Of a DNA stretch of 64,000 bases, positions 53,318-62,100 are shown piece after piece (positions within the stretch are counted from its first letter, which is position 1; every line of letters begins with the position of its first letter). Location: positions 4,092,001 to 4,156,000 of the forward strand of contig NZ_CP084058.1 in NCBI RefSeq assembly GCF_020215645.1, in the 5' to 3' direction. Below the pieces are notes generated by a model that made no database searches, was not told where the DNA came from, and was given only the letters and a program-made list of their open reading frames with translations. This DNA is from Nonomuraea gerenzanensis. Its GTDB lineage: Bacteria > Actinomycetota > Actinomycetes > Streptosporangiales > Streptosporangiaceae. The translations under genes and the position numbers were made by a program.

Positions 53318-53561
53318 TCCGGTCGTCGCATATGCTGCCGGACGTCTTATCGCCGACCCATGGGGGCAGCTGACGTGAGGATCTGAGGTCGCGGGCACCG
53401 CGCCGACCGGCCCTGTCATGGGCATGCGCGCATCACCTGGACCTCGAGGACATCCTCGCCCCTTGTCGCGGACTCCGACTCCGAGTTCCCGGGTGTCGCG
53501 CGTGTATGCGGTGTTTCCCGCCAAGTCACGAAATTTCGATTTCTGTGATGGGAGCCGCCTT

Positions 53562-55250
53562 ATGTCTTTTTCCATTGTCGTCGATCACGTCTCCTTCGCC
53601 TGGCCCGACGGGACCACCGTGCTCGACCGGCTCGACGCCGCCTTCCCCGCCGGACGTACCGGGCTCATCGGGATCAACGGGTCGGGCAAGTCCACCCTGC
53701 TCAAGGTCGTCGCGCGGGAGCTGGCGCCGCGCTCCGGCTCGGTGTCGGTGTCCGGCGTGGTCGGCTACCTGCCGCAGAACGTACCGCTCGGCGCCGGGCG
53801 TACCGTGTCGGACCTGCTGGAGATCAGCCGGACGCGGGCCGCGCTGCACGCCATCGAACGCGGCGACGTGGCCGAGGAGCACTTCACGGCCGTCGGCGAC
53901 GACTGGGACGTCGAGGAGCGCGCCCTGGCCGAGCTGGACCGGCTCGGCCTCGGCCACCTCGGCCTCGACCGCACCGTAGGCACGCTGTCCGGCGGCGAGA
54001 CCGTCATGGTCGCGCTGGCCGCGCAGCTCCTGAAGCGGCCCGACGTGCTGCTGCTCGACGAGCCCACCAACAACCTCGACCTGGACGCGCGCCACCGGCT
54101 CTACGCCGCCGTCGCCGCCTGGCAGGGGGTGCTGCTGGTCGTCAGCCACGACCGGGCGCTGCTGGAGCTGGTGGACCAGATCGCCGAGCTGCGTGACGGG
54201 GCCGTGCGCATGTACGGGGGCAACCTCAGCGCGTACGAGGAGCAGGTCGCCGCCGAGCAGGAGGCGGCCGAGCGGTCGGTGCGCACCGCCCAGGGCGAGG
54301 TGCGGCGGCAGCAGCGTGAGCTGGTCGAGGCCAGGATCAGGATCGACAGGGGGTTGCGTACGGGGAGGAAGGCGTTCGAGAACAAGAAGGTGCCGAAGAT
54401 CGTCGCCAACACGCTCAAGGGCAAGGCCCAGGTGTCGGCGGGCAAGCAGCGGTCCCTGCACCTGGAGAAACTGGAGGAGGCCCGCGAGCGGCTCACCGAG
54501 GCCGAGCAGGGCGTGCGGGACGACGCGGAGATCCGCATCCACCTGCCGGGCACCGAGGTGCCCGCGGGCCGCACGGTCCTCACGCTCCCGCTGGAACGGC
54601 CACGCCGGACGGACGCGGAGCCGTCGCGCGGGGCGCAGGGGGAGCCACCGCACCCGTCGGACGGTGAGCTGCCGCACCGGTCGGATGGTGAGTCGCCGCA
54701 CCGGTCGGACGGTGAGCCGTCGGGGGTGGTGCTGGAGGCGCTGGTCGTGCGCGGGCCGGAGCGCATCGCGCTGCTCGGGCCCAACGGCTCGGGCAAGACC
54801 ACCCTGCTCAGGCGCATCGTCGCGCACGGCGCCCAGGTGCCGCTCCGCTACCTGCCGCAGCGGCTCGACCTGCTGGACGACCGGCTGAGCGTGGTGGACA
54901 ACGTGCGCGCCGTGGCCCCGTCCGCCTCGGTGAACGACGTGCGCGCGGGACTGGCCCGCTTCCTGTTCCGCGGCGAGCGGGCCAACCAGGCGGCCGGCAC
55001 GCTCTCGGGCGGGGAGCGCTTCCGCGCGACGCTCGCCGCGCTGCTGTCGGCCGAGCCGCCGCCGCAGCTCCTCCTGCTCGACGAGCCGACCAACAATCTC
55101 GACCTGGCCAGCGTCCGCCAGCTCGCCCAGGCGCTGGCGGCCTACCGGGGCGCGCTCATCGTGGCCAGCCACGACCTGCCGTTCCTGGAGACGCTGGGGA
55201 TCACCCGCTGGCTGCGGCAGGATCGGGAGGAGGGACTGACCGAATCGTAA
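53562..55250 (+). CDS. ABC-F ATP-binding protein (antibiotic-resistance type)
   Basis: 562 residues with two ABC modules and no membrane segment, as in ABC-F ribosome-protection factors. Module 1: Walker A GINGSGKST (38-46), signature TLSGGET (~142), Walker B VLLLDEPTNNLDL. Module 2: Walker A GPNGSGKTT (~406), signature TLSGGER, LLLLDEPTNNLDL. The interdomain linker is long and charged (EEARERLTEAEQG). A repeat insert lies at the start of module 2. ATG 53562 has GGGAG ~8 bases upstream. The ~240 bases upstream include a long open stretch and could hold a leader, but no clear uORF/attenuator pair was found. Confidence 0.9.
   Translation: MSFSIVVDHVSFAWPDGTTVLDRLDAAFPAGRTGLIGINGSGKSTLLKVVARELAPRSGSVSVSGVVGYLPQNVPLGAGRTVSDLLEISRTRAALHAIERGDVAEEHFTAVGDDWDVEERALAELDRLGLGHLGLDRTVGTLSGGETVMVALAAQLLKRPDVLLLDEPTNNLDLDARHRLYAAVAAWQGVLLVVSHDRALLELVDQIAELRDGAVRMYGGNLSAYEEQVAAEQEAAERSVRTAQGEVRRQQRELVEARIRIDRGLRTGRKAFENKKVPKIVANTLKGKAQVSAGKQRSLHLEKLEEARERLTEAEQGVRDDAEIRIHLPGTEVPAGRTVLTLPLERPRRTDAEPSRGAQGEPPHPSDGELPHRSDGESPHRSDGEPSGVVLEALVVRGPERIALLGPNGSGKTTLLRRIVAHGAQVPLRYLPQRLDLLDDRLSVVDNVRAVAPSASVNDVRAGLARFLFRGERANQAAGTLSGGERFRATLAALLSAEPPPQLLLLDEPTNNLDLASVRQLAQALAAYRGALIVASHDLPFLETLGITRWLRQDREEGLTES
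54642..54713 (+). repeat. 24-bp tandem repeat, 3 copies, in ABC-F
   Basis: Three 24-base units starting GAG and ending CGGACGGT or CGGATGGT, encoding EPPHPSDG/ELPHRSDG/ESPHRSDG, inserted just before the Walker A strand of the second ABC module. Confidence 0.9.
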
Positions 55251-55277
55251 TTGACGGTAGGGGATCAACCGGACAAT
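55251..55277 (+). promoter_or_regulatory. Candidate promoter of the lipoprotein gene
   Basis: TTGACG (55251-55256) directly follows the ABC-F stop and GACAAT (55272-55277) lies 15 bases later, slightly short for the usual 17. Transcription would begin at about 55284, favouring GTG 55288 as a leaderless start. Confidence 0.4.
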
Positions 55278-55278
55278 A

Positions 55279-56277
55279 GTGTGGCAGGTGGCTACACCCC
55301 GGTTGATCTCCAGCGTTCTCGCACTGGCGACACTCACCACCCTCGGCGCGTGCTCGTCCGGCGCGCTGTCGCCGACCGGTGGCGAGCCCAAGGTGACGGG
55401 CGTCGCGGGCGGCAACGGCGCCGTTCCCCAGGCGGGGACCGGCGAAGGCACCGACGGCGGCCAGACCCCGGCCGCGCTCACTCCGGAGGCGTACAAGAGC
55501 GAGCTCGAAAGCCGGCACAAGGCGATGGCCGACGCGATCACCGCCCTGGCGGGCGCGCGCGGCGTCAAGGCGCTGGACCAGCGGGTCGGGCGGGCCGAGG
55601 AGGAGCTGAGCGGCGCCGCCGAAGCGCTGTCCGCGCTCACGCCGCCCGAGGCCGTGCGCGCCCAGCACGAGACGTACGTGACCAGCCTGCGCGACGTCGC
55701 CACCGAGCTGGGCGCCACGTCCGGCAAGGTCGGCGCGCGGGACCTGTGCACCTCCTCCGCCGTGCTCACCGACCTCGGCGACAAGCTGACCGCCCTCGAC
55801 CAGGCCGGCAAGGCGCTGCAGAGCGCCGGCGACTACCCGGCCGACGTCGTGTCGGTGAAGGCGGGGGAGCGGCAGACCAGGCGGCTGCGCAACGGCGCGT
55901 TCATCCGCAAGAGCACGCTGAACGGGCGCAGCTCGCTGGAGATCGACAACGGCTCCAGCTCCGACGCGGTGATCACCGTGATCAAGGGGAGCAGCAAGGT
56001 GTTCAGCGTGTACGTGCGCAAGAAGTCGAAGTTCAAGGTCAGAGGCGTGCGGGACGGCAGCTACAAGATCTACTTCACGCACGGCGCCGACTGGGACGGC
56101 AAGAACAAGGCGTTCACCCGTGACTGCAGCTTCGAGCGGTTCGAGAAGAACGTGAAGTTCAAGACCACGTTCACCGCGACGCAGATCCTCTGGCACGACT
56201 GGCGGATCACGCTGCACTCCATCGCGGGCGGCAACGTGCGCACCTCGCCCGTGGACCCGGACGACTTCCCGGGCTGA
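55279..56277 (+). CDS. Lipoprotein of unknown function
   Basis: 332 residues. A lipoprotein signal ends in LGAC, so the protein should be membrane-anchored outside the cell. A low-complexity Gly-rich stretch follows, then a helical, coiled-coil-like domain (~75-190) and a C-terminal beta-rich domain (VYVRKKSKFKVRGVRDGSYKIYF, CSFERFEKNVKFKTTF) that recurs in actinomycete secreted proteins. Function unknown. GTG 55288, three codons later, is an alternative start favoured by the promoter position. A strong hairpin terminator follows. Confidence 0.8.
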   Translation: MWQVATPRLISSVLALATLTTLGACSSGALSPTGGEPKVTGVAGGNGAVPQAGTGEGTDGGQTPAALTPEAYKSELESRHKAMADAITALAGARGVKALDQRVGRAEEELSGAAEALSALTPPEAVRAQHETYVTSLRDVATELGATSGKVGARDLCTSSAVLTDLGDKLTALDQAGKALQSAGDYPADVVSVKAGERQTRRLRNGAFIRKSTLNGRSSLEIDNGSSSDAVITVIKGSSKVFSVYVRKKSKFKVRGVRDGSYKIYFTHGADWDGKNKAFTRDCSFERFEKNVKFKTTFTATQILWHDWRITLHSIAGGNVRTSPVDPDDFPG

Positions 56278-56295
56278 GCGGGACCCCTCAGCGGA

Positions 56296-56328
56296 GAAGG
56301 CCGCGCACCTCGCCGGTGCGCGGCCTTC
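56296..56328. terminator. Strong bidirectional hairpin terminator
   Basis: GAAGGCCGCGCACC (56296-56309) and GGTGCGCGGCCTTC (56315-56328) form a perfect 14-base stem with a TCGCC loop. It lies between the convergent lipoprotein and zinc-ribbon genes and can end transcription from both sides. Confidence 0.85.
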
Positions 56329-56334
56329 GTCAGG

Positions 56335-56592
56335 TCAGGTCGAGAACAGCATGCCCACCCAGCTGCGCTGCCGGTGGTGGCCGTAGTGGCCGCCGCCGTG
56401 GTGCGGGGCACCCCAGGCGGGGCCGGGGGCGGCGGGGGGCGGGGGAGCCGCGTGGTACTGCGACTCCATCCGGGTCAGCGTCTCCAGCTCACCGTAGTCG
56501 AGGAAGATCCCACGGCAGTTGTCGCACTGTTCGATGTGGACGCCGTTGCGCTCATAGGTCCGCATGTTCCCGCGGCACTTGGGGCACTGCAT
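56335..56592 (-). CDS. TFIIB-type zinc-ribbon small protein
   Basis: 85 residues. MQCPKCRGNMRTYERNGVHIE and CDNCRGIFLDYGELE carry the two CxxC pairs of a TFIIB-like zinc ribbon. The C-terminal ~40 residues are Pro/Gly/His-rich (HHGGGHYGHHRQRSW), probably a flexible metal- or membrane-contacting tail. Function unknown. Confidence 0.88.
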   Translation of the reverse strand: MQCPKCRGNMRTYERNGVHIEQCDNCRGIFLDYGELETLTRMESQYHAAPPPPAAPGPAWGAPHHGGGHYGHHRQRSWVGMLFST

Positions 56593-56651
56593 CTAAGTCG
56601 CTCTCCTTGACTTCGAGGTCTCAGGGTGAAACCTACCGCGCGCAACCCCCG

Positions 56652-57506
56652 TCATGCTCGGACGATTCTGTTGCACGACTCGATTAACGAGTGCTCGACC
56701 TCGTCGAGTTCCCGGCCCTCTCCCTCGGCGTTGACCACGGCCACGGCGGCCAGTTGCACCGTCAGCGCGCGGGCGGGCACGTCCAGCCGCGCCCACGGGT
56801 CGTCGCCCCGGCCGAGCGCGGGCCCGCCGGAGCCCAGGTACGCCCCCAGGAACCGCTCCCACACGGCCGGTTCGAGCAGCCCCGCCGCGTACCAGGCGGC
56901 CGGTCTGGCCAGGTCCCAGGCCGGGTCGCCGACGCCGAGGTCGTCGACGTCGATGAGCAGCCACCGGTCGCGGTGCACGAGCTGCCCCAGATGCCAATCG
57001 CCGTGCGTGAGCAGGCCGGGCAGTGGCGGCGGCTCGGGCAGCTCCTTGAACGCCCGCCTGACCAGCTGCTCCACCGGCCCGTCGCCGGTCATCCTGTGCA
57101 CCGCCCGAGCCGCCCTGGCCGGCCCGCCCGCGGGCGGCAACGCGGGCAGCAGCGTGAGGGGGACGGCGTGCAGCCTGGCCAGCAGCCTGGCCCCCTCCTC
57201 CCACGGCGCGGAGCCGGGGTCGTCGTGCGAGACCGGCCGGCCCGCCGGCCACACCGTCACCGCGCGCCCGCCCGCCGACAGCACCTCCCGCTCCAGCGGG
57301 GCCAGCATCACGCCGCTCACCGCGGCCGACGCGGCGGCCCGCAACCTCGGTCGCAGCTCCGCCGCCTCGTCACGTGCCGAATGAGCCTTGACGACGACCT
57401 CGCCCATCCGTAACACCACGACGTCCGTACGCGTCGGATGTAAGACCGGCTCGCCCGTGCCGCCGTACGCCGCGGCGATGATCGCCAGCTCCGCTTCAAG
57501 ACCCAC
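56652..57506 (-). CDS. APH-family phosphotransferase
   Basis: 284 residues. THGDWHLGQLV provides the catalytic Asp region and LLIDVDDLGVGDPAWDLA the metal-binding DxD region of aminoglycoside/choline-kinase-like enzymes. The N-terminal lobe keeps VVVLRMGEVVVKAH with the ATP-binding Lys. The substrate may be a small hydroxylated molecule; antibiotic resistance is possible but not shown. Confidence 0.85.
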   Translation of the reverse strand: MGLEAELAIIAAAYGGTGEPVLHPTRTDVVVLRMGEVVVKAHSARDEAAELRPRLRAAASAAVSGVMLAPLEREVLSAGGRAVTVWPAGRPVSHDDPGSAPWEEGARLLARLHAVPLTLLPALPPAGGPARAARAVHRMTGDGPVEQLVRRAFKELPEPPPLPGLLTHGDWHLGQLVHRDRWLLIDVDDLGVGDPAWDLARPAAWYAAGLLEPAVWERFLGAYLGSGGPALGRGDDPWARLDVPARALTVQLAAVAVVNAEGEGRELDEVEHSLIESCNRIVRA

Positions 57507-57620
57507 TCGTACAGGGTATGGGGCGAACTGGGCATCCGGTCTTCCGCCGGGATGCCGGGTGACCGCCGGGCACGCCCCTCAGGTGAGGGGCCCGGATCCG
57601 CGTCGTACAGACTGGGTGCC

Positions 57621-58508
57621 ATGAGAGTCGGTTTCGCCGTACCCGTGTCAGGGCCCTGGGCCACTCCCGAGAACCTGCGCCGCATCGCCGTCCGGGCCGA
57701 GGAGCTGGGCTACCACGAGCTGTGGACGTTCCAGCGGCTGCTGTACCCGGTCGGGCACCCCATGGGCGCCACCTACCGCGCCGTGCACGACCCGCTGATC
57801 ACGCTGGCCCACGTGTCGGCCGTGACCAGCCGCATCCGGCTGGGCGTCGCCGTGATCAACGCGTACGTGCAGCCCGTACCGCTGGCCAAGCAGCTCGCCA
57901 CGCTGCAGACGCTCTCGGGCGGCAGGGTGAGCGCCGGGATCGGGCTGGGGTGGCTGCCCGAGGAGTTCGAGGCGACCGGCGTCGACATGGCGCGGCGCGG
58001 GCGCAGGGGCGAGGAGTTCGTGGAGGTGCTGCGCAAGGCGTGGACCGACGACGTGGTGGAGCACGACGGCGAGTTCTACCGCGTGCCGCCCGCGCACATC
58101 GACCCCAAGCCGCTGCCGGGGCCGCCGCAGCTGCTGCTCGGCGGCACGGCCGAGGTCGCGCTGCGCCGCGCCGCCCGGCTGGCCGACGGCTGGGTCAGCT
58201 CCAGCAGGGAGGACCTGGCCTCCATCGCCGCCCGGATCGGGCTGATCAAGGACGAGCTGGCCGCCGCCGGGCGGGACGCGAGCACGTTCAGGCTCGTCTG
58301 CCGCGGCTCCACGCAGGTGCGGGCGCACGACGAGGAGCGCCCGCTGACCGGCACGTACGACAAGATCAGGCGGGACGTCCAGGCGCTGGCGGACCGGGGC
58401 GTCACGGAGGTCTTCCACGACCTGAACTTCGACCGCGAGATACCGCAGTCGGACGCCAAGGAGGCGATGCGCCGGGCCGAGGAGGCGCTGGAGGCGCTGG
58501 CGCCCTAG
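57621..58508 (+). CDS. LLM-class F420-dependent oxidoreductase
   Basis: 295 residues of the luciferase-like monooxygenase superfamily: LGYHELWTFQRLLYPVGHP near the N-terminus, RIRLGVAVINAYVQPVPLAK, GRVSAGIGLGWLPEEFEATG and a GLIKDEL-containing C-terminal part. Actinomycete members mostly use F420H2. ATG 57621 is preceded by TACAGA (57606-57611) at a distance that would give a very short or absent leader. The 3' end overlaps the convergent VOC gene by 4 bases. Its link to the adjacent NRPS/PKS cluster is uncertain. Confidence 0.88.
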   Translation: MRVGFAVPVSGPWATPENLRRIAVRAEELGYHELWTFQRLLYPVGHPMGATYRAVHDPLITLAHVSAVTSRIRLGVAVINAYVQPVPLAKQLATLQTLSGGRVSAGIGLGWLPEEFEATGVDMARRGRRGEEFVEVLRKAWTDDVVEHDGEFYRVPPAHIDPKPLPGPPQLLLGGTAEVALRRAARLADGWVSSSREDLASIAARIGLIKDELAAAGRDASTFRLVCRGSTQVRAHDEERPLTGTYDKIRRDVQALADRGVTEVFHDLNFDREIPQSDAKEAMRRAEEALEALAP

Positions 58509-58885
58509 CCGCCGCCGTACGGCACCGTGATGATCTCCAGGTTGTGCCCGTTGGGGTCGGACCAGTAGAGGCCGCGCCCGCCGTCGTTGGTGTTGATCTG
58601 CCCCTCCCGCTGGTGGTGGGGATCGGCCCAGTACGTCAGCCCGCGCTCCTTGATCCGGCCCCAGATCTGGTCGAACTCATCCTCACTGACCAGGAACGCG
58701 TAGTGCTGCGACGGCAGCTCGTCGCCGGCCTGCACGACGTCGATCGACACGTCGTTGCCCAGCGTGACGACGCGGAACGGGCCGTACTCCGGCGCCGGCT
58801 CCAGGCCGAGGAGCTCGACGAGGAAGGCGGCGGTCGCGTCCCTGTCTCTGGCGGGCATGATGGTGTGGTTGAGATGGACGGACAT
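58505..58885 (-). CDS. VOC family protein (glyoxalase/bleomycin-resistance-like)
   Basis: 126 residues with the paired beta-alpha-beta-beta-beta units of the VOC fold: HLNHTIMPARDRDATAAFLV, then GRGLYWSDPNGHNLEIITVPY with the metal-ligand Glu near the end. It lies 9 bases after the P450 stop, so it is probably the last gene of the NRPS/PKS operon. It may bind or modify the product (self-resistance) or act as a dioxygenase-like enzyme; sequence alone does not decide. Confidence 0.85.
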   Translation of the reverse strand: MSVHLNHTIMPARDRDATAAFLVELLGLEPAPEYGPFRVVTLGNDVSIDVVQAGDELPSQHYAFLVSEDEFDQIWGRIKERGLTYWADPHHQREGQINTNDGGRGLYWSDPNGHNLEIITVPYGGG

Positions 58886-58894
58886 ACTCGCAGG

Positions 58895-60070
58895 CTACGC
58901 CAGCGCGACGGGGAGCGTCGCGACGCCGTTGACGAAGTTCGACGGCAGCCACGTCACAGGGCCCGTCACCTCGATGCGGGTCACGCTCGCGCGCAGCTCC
59001 ACCAGCAGGGCCTCGATCTCGGCGCGGGCGAGCTGGGCGCCCAGGCAGAAGTGCGGGCCGTGGCCGAAGGTCAGGTGCCTGTTCGGCCGCCTGCCCACGT
59101 CGAAGCGGTCGGGGTCGTCGAAGACCGTCTCGTCGCGGTTGGCCGACACCGTCCACAGCGCCACCACCTCGCCCGCCTCGATGCGCCGCCCGCCCAGCTC
59201 GGCCGCGCGGGTCGCGACCCGGCCGACGTGGGCGGCCGGCGTCGTCCAGCGCAGGATCTCCTCGGTGGCCGTCCCGACCAGGCCGGGGTCCGCGCGCAGG
59301 CGCGCCCATTCCGCCTCGTACGTGGCCAGCGCCAGCAGCCCCCCGGCCAGCGCCAGCCGGGCGGTCTCGTCGCCGCCGATGATCAGGTTGTAGCAGTTGA
59401 GCAGCACCTCCTCCTCCGTGAGGTCGGCGGAGACGAGCAGGCTGATCACGTCGGTGCCCGGGGCTGACCTGCGTTCGGCGGCCAGGCGGGTGTAGTAGAG
59501 GAGGATCTCGCTCTGCGCGATCCTGGCGGCCACGCCGGTGCCCTCCTCGCCGAGCATGGCCTGCGCGGTCAGCTCCAGGACGCGCTGCCGGTCCCGTTCC
59601 GGCACCCCGAGCAGCTCGCAGATGGCGCGCAGCGGCACCTGCGCGGCCACCTCCTGGACGAAGTCGCCGCCGCCCTCCCTGAGCAGGGCCTTGAGCAGGC
59701 CCCTGGTGGCCTCGATGATCGAGTGGGTGACGGGGCCGAGCGTGCGGGGGCCGAAGCCCGGGGTGAGCACGCGGCGCAGGACGGCGTGCCGGGGGCCGTC
59801 GGTGACCACGATCATCCTGCCCGCGCCCGGATCGTGGCCGCGCAGGAGGGTGCGCAGCATGTTGCCCCGCAGCGAGGTGTAGGTGTCCGGGTCGCGGACG
59901 ACGCGAAGGACGTCGGCGTGACGGGTGACGCTCCAGAACGTGTCGTGCCTGCGTACCGGGTCGGTGGCGCGCAGCCGCCGCCAGAGCGGGGTGAGGTCGT
60001 GGGAGGCGTGCAGGTGGGGGTCGAGGAGGTCCAGGTCGTCCAGGGTGCCGGGGGGTGGCTGGGGTCTCAT
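58895..60070 (-). CDS. Cytochrome P450
   Basis: 391 residues. The I-helix oxygen-binding motif is IIGGDETAR, the K-helix ExxR is EEILR, and the heme loop FGHGPHFCLGAQLAR holds the axial Cys near residue 341. The length and motifs fit soluble bacterial P450s used in secondary metabolism. ATG 60070 overlaps the stop of the KS gene (ATGA), so it is part of the operon and probably oxidises the assembled or carrier-bound intermediate. Confidence 0.92.
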   Translation of the reverse strand: MRPQPPPGTLDDLDLLDPHLHASHDLTPLWRRLRATDPVRRHDTFWSVTRHADVLRVVRDPDTYTSLRGNMLRTLLRGHDPGAGRMIVVTDGPRHAVLRRVLTPGFGPRTLGPVTHSIIEATRGLLKALLREGGGDFVQEVAAQVPLRAICELLGVPERDRQRVLELTAQAMLGEEGTGVAARIAQSEILLYYTRLAAERRSAPGTDVISLLVSADLTEEEVLLNCYNLIIGGDETARLALAGGLLALATYEAEWARLRADPGLVGTATEEILRWTTPAAHVGRVATRAAELGGRRIEAGEVVALWTVSANRDETVFDDPDRFDVGRRPNRHLTFGHGPHFCLGAQLARAEIEALLVELRASVTRIEVTGPVTWLPSNFVNGVATLPVALA

Positions 60071-62100
60071 GGTTCCAGCTCGTCGAGGAGGTCGGCGAGC
60101 AGGTCCTCCTCCTCGCCGTGCACGGCCCGGGAGATCAGCTCGCGCAGGGGGTGTTCGGTGAGGAAGAGGTCGATGGGGACGTCCAGGGCGAAGCGGTCAC
60201 GCAGCTCGCTGACCAGGAAGACGGCGGTCAGGGAGTCGCCGCCTGCCGCGAAGTAGGTGCGGTCGAGGTCCTGCTCGCCGGTCAGGGCCAGGGTGGTGCG
60301 GAAGAGCGCGGTCACGGCCGTCTCCGTGTCGGGCTGTCGAGCTGGGGGTTGGTGGGATGTCGGGGGAGGGGTGAGGGTGAGGGCGCCGTGGTGGTGTCCG
60401 GCGAAGGGATAGGTGGGCAGGTGGGTGCGGTGGCCGCCCGTCTCGGGCCAGGTCACCTCGTGTCCGGCTGCCCATGCTGCTCCGATGGCGGTGGTACGGC
60501 TCGCGGCCTGCGCTGTGCTCGTGCTCCGGTGGTCGTCCCGGCTCGCGTCGAGGCCGGTGGCGAGGGACTCCAGGGCGGTGGCCGCCTGCTCGCGGGTCGT
60601 GGCGGTCACGTAGGCGCGGGCCTCCAGGGCCGCGCGGCCGTGGGCCAGGGTGTGGGCGACGTCGGCCAGCCGGGGCGCGTCCGGCTCGCGCAGCGCGGCG
60701 GCCAGGCGGCGGGCGGCGGTGGCGAGCTGCGCGCCGGTCCACGCCGACAAGGGCAGCACCACACCCGCACCTTCGGCACCTTCAGCAGTGTCAGCGGCGG
60801 CCGGGCCAGAGGGCGGCTCCTCCAGGACGACGTGGACGTTCGTGCCGCCGATCCCCAGCGACGACACCCCAGCCAGGCGCGGCCCGTAAGCCGGACGCTC
60901 CCACTCCTCGACCCGGGTGAGCAGACGGAACGGCGTGTCGTCGAGGGCCAGGTCCGGGTGCGGGCGGGTCACGTTCACGGTGGGCACCATCGTCCGGTGC
61001 CGCAACATCAGCGCCGCCTTGATCAGCCCTGCCACGCCCGCAGCCGCGTTCAGATGCCCGACGTTGGACTTCACCGACCCGAGCGCACACCGCCTGGCCC
61101 CTCTGAACGCCGCCGCGGCGGCGGCCACCTCGATGCGGTCGCCGAGGTCCGTGCCCGTCCCGTGCGCCTCCAGGAACTGCGCGTCCGCCGGGTCCAGCCC
61201 CGCCGCCGCCCAGGCCTCCACGATGGTCGAGGTCTGCCCGTCCACCCCGGGCGCCGTGAACCCCACCCGCCCGGCCCCGTCGTTGCCCGCCGCCGTGCCG
61301 CGGATGACGGCGTAGACCGGGTCGCCGTCCGCCACGGCGTCCTCCAGCAGCCTGAGCACCACCAGCCCGACCCCGTCCCCGCCGACCGTGCCCGCCGCCT
61401 TCTCGTCGAAGGGGCGGCACCGGCCGTCGGGGGAGGAGATGCCGCCGGGCTCGTACAGGTAGCCGCGCGGATACGGCGAGTCGATCGACACGCCGCCCGC
61501 CAGTGCCAGGTCGCACTCCCCGTTGAGCAGCGCCTGCACGGCCACGTGCACCGTCGCCAGGGACGTCGAGCAGCCCGTCTGCACGGTCAGGCTCGGCCCG
61601 GTCAGGCCCAGCCGGTACGACAGCCAGCCCGCCATGAACTCCCGATCGGTGAACACCCGCGCCCGCATCGCCCCCAGCCGGGCCCGCAACCGCCCGTCCA
61701 CCTGGGCCGCGACCGCGTGCTCGCTCGGCCCGCCGCCCACGTACACGCCGGTCCGCAGACGGGTGCGGCGCGGGTCGTGGCCGGCGTCCTCCAGCGCCGA
61801 CCAGGCCGTCTCCAGGAGCTGCCGGTGCTGCGGGTCCAGCGCCGCCGCCTCCGTGGCGTTGAACCCGAACAGCTCGTGCTCGAACCGGTCCGCGTCCGCC
61901 AGGAAGCCCTTCGACGCCACATAGCCGGGGCTGCGCAGCTCGGCGGCGTCCACCCCGGCCGACAGCAGCTCCTCCTCGGTGAAGTCCGCGATCGAGCAGG
62001 CGCCGTCGAGGAGGTTGCGCCAGAACTCGCCCAGGTCGCGGGCCCCCGGGAAGCGGCCGCTCATGCCCACGATCGCCACCGCCGGTACGTCGCTCATCAC
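60067..62100 (-). CDS. AT-less polyketide synthase: ketosynthase-carrier protein
   Basis: 677 residues. KS domain ~5-430 with catalytic Cys177 (VQTGCSTSL), His313 (EAHGTGT) and His349 (KSNVGHLNAAAG). The VQT-C-STS motif type is that of KS domains that follow NRPS modules. A ~70-residue flanking linker and the post-AT-like VTWPETGGHRTHLPTYPF segment follow, with no AT, KR, DH or ER domain between. The carrier domain has YFAAGGDSL with the phosphopantetheine Ser near 623. An acyltransferase must act in trans. GTG 62100 overlaps the NRPS stop; ATG 62097 is an alternative start. Confidence 0.88.
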   Translation of the reverse strand: MMSDVPAVAIVGMSGRFPGARDLGEFWRNLLDGACSIADFTEEELLSAGVDAAELRSPGYVASKGFLADADRFEHELFGFNATEAAALDPQHRQLLETAWSALEDAGHDPRRTRLRTGVYVGGGPSEHAVAAQVDGRLRARLGAMRARVFTDREFMAGWLSYRLGLTGPSLTVQTGCSTSLATVHVAVQALLNGECDLALAGGVSIDSPYPRGYLYEPGGISSPDGRCRPFDEKAAGTVGGDGVGLVVLRLLEDAVADGDPVYAVIRGTAAGNDGAGRVGFTAPGVDGQTSTIVEAWAAAGLDPADAQFLEAHGTGTDLGDRIEVAAAAAAFRGARRCALGSVKSNVGHLNAAAGVAGLIKAALMLRHRTMVPTVNVTRPHPDLALDDTPFRLLTRVEEWERPAYGPRLAGVSSLGIGGTNVHVVLEEPPSGPAAADTAEGAEGAGVVLPLSAWTGAQLATAARRLAAALREPDAPRLADVAHTLAHGRAALEARAYVTATTREQAATALESLATGLDASRDDHRSTSTAQAASRTTAIGAAWAAGHEVTWPETGGHRTHLPTYPFAGHHHGALTLTPPPTSHQPPARQPDTETAVTALFRTTLALTGEQDLDRTYFAAGGDSLTAVFLVSELRDRFALDVPIDLFLTEHPLRELISRAVHGEEEDLLADLLDELEP

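Noticed and set aside
53318..53561. An attenuation leader for the ABC-F gene, such as those known for ribosome-protection genes
   Set aside because: The upstream ATG 53418 runs in frame into the ABC-F gene rather than ending as a short peptide, and only weak hairpins were found; it is left unannotated.
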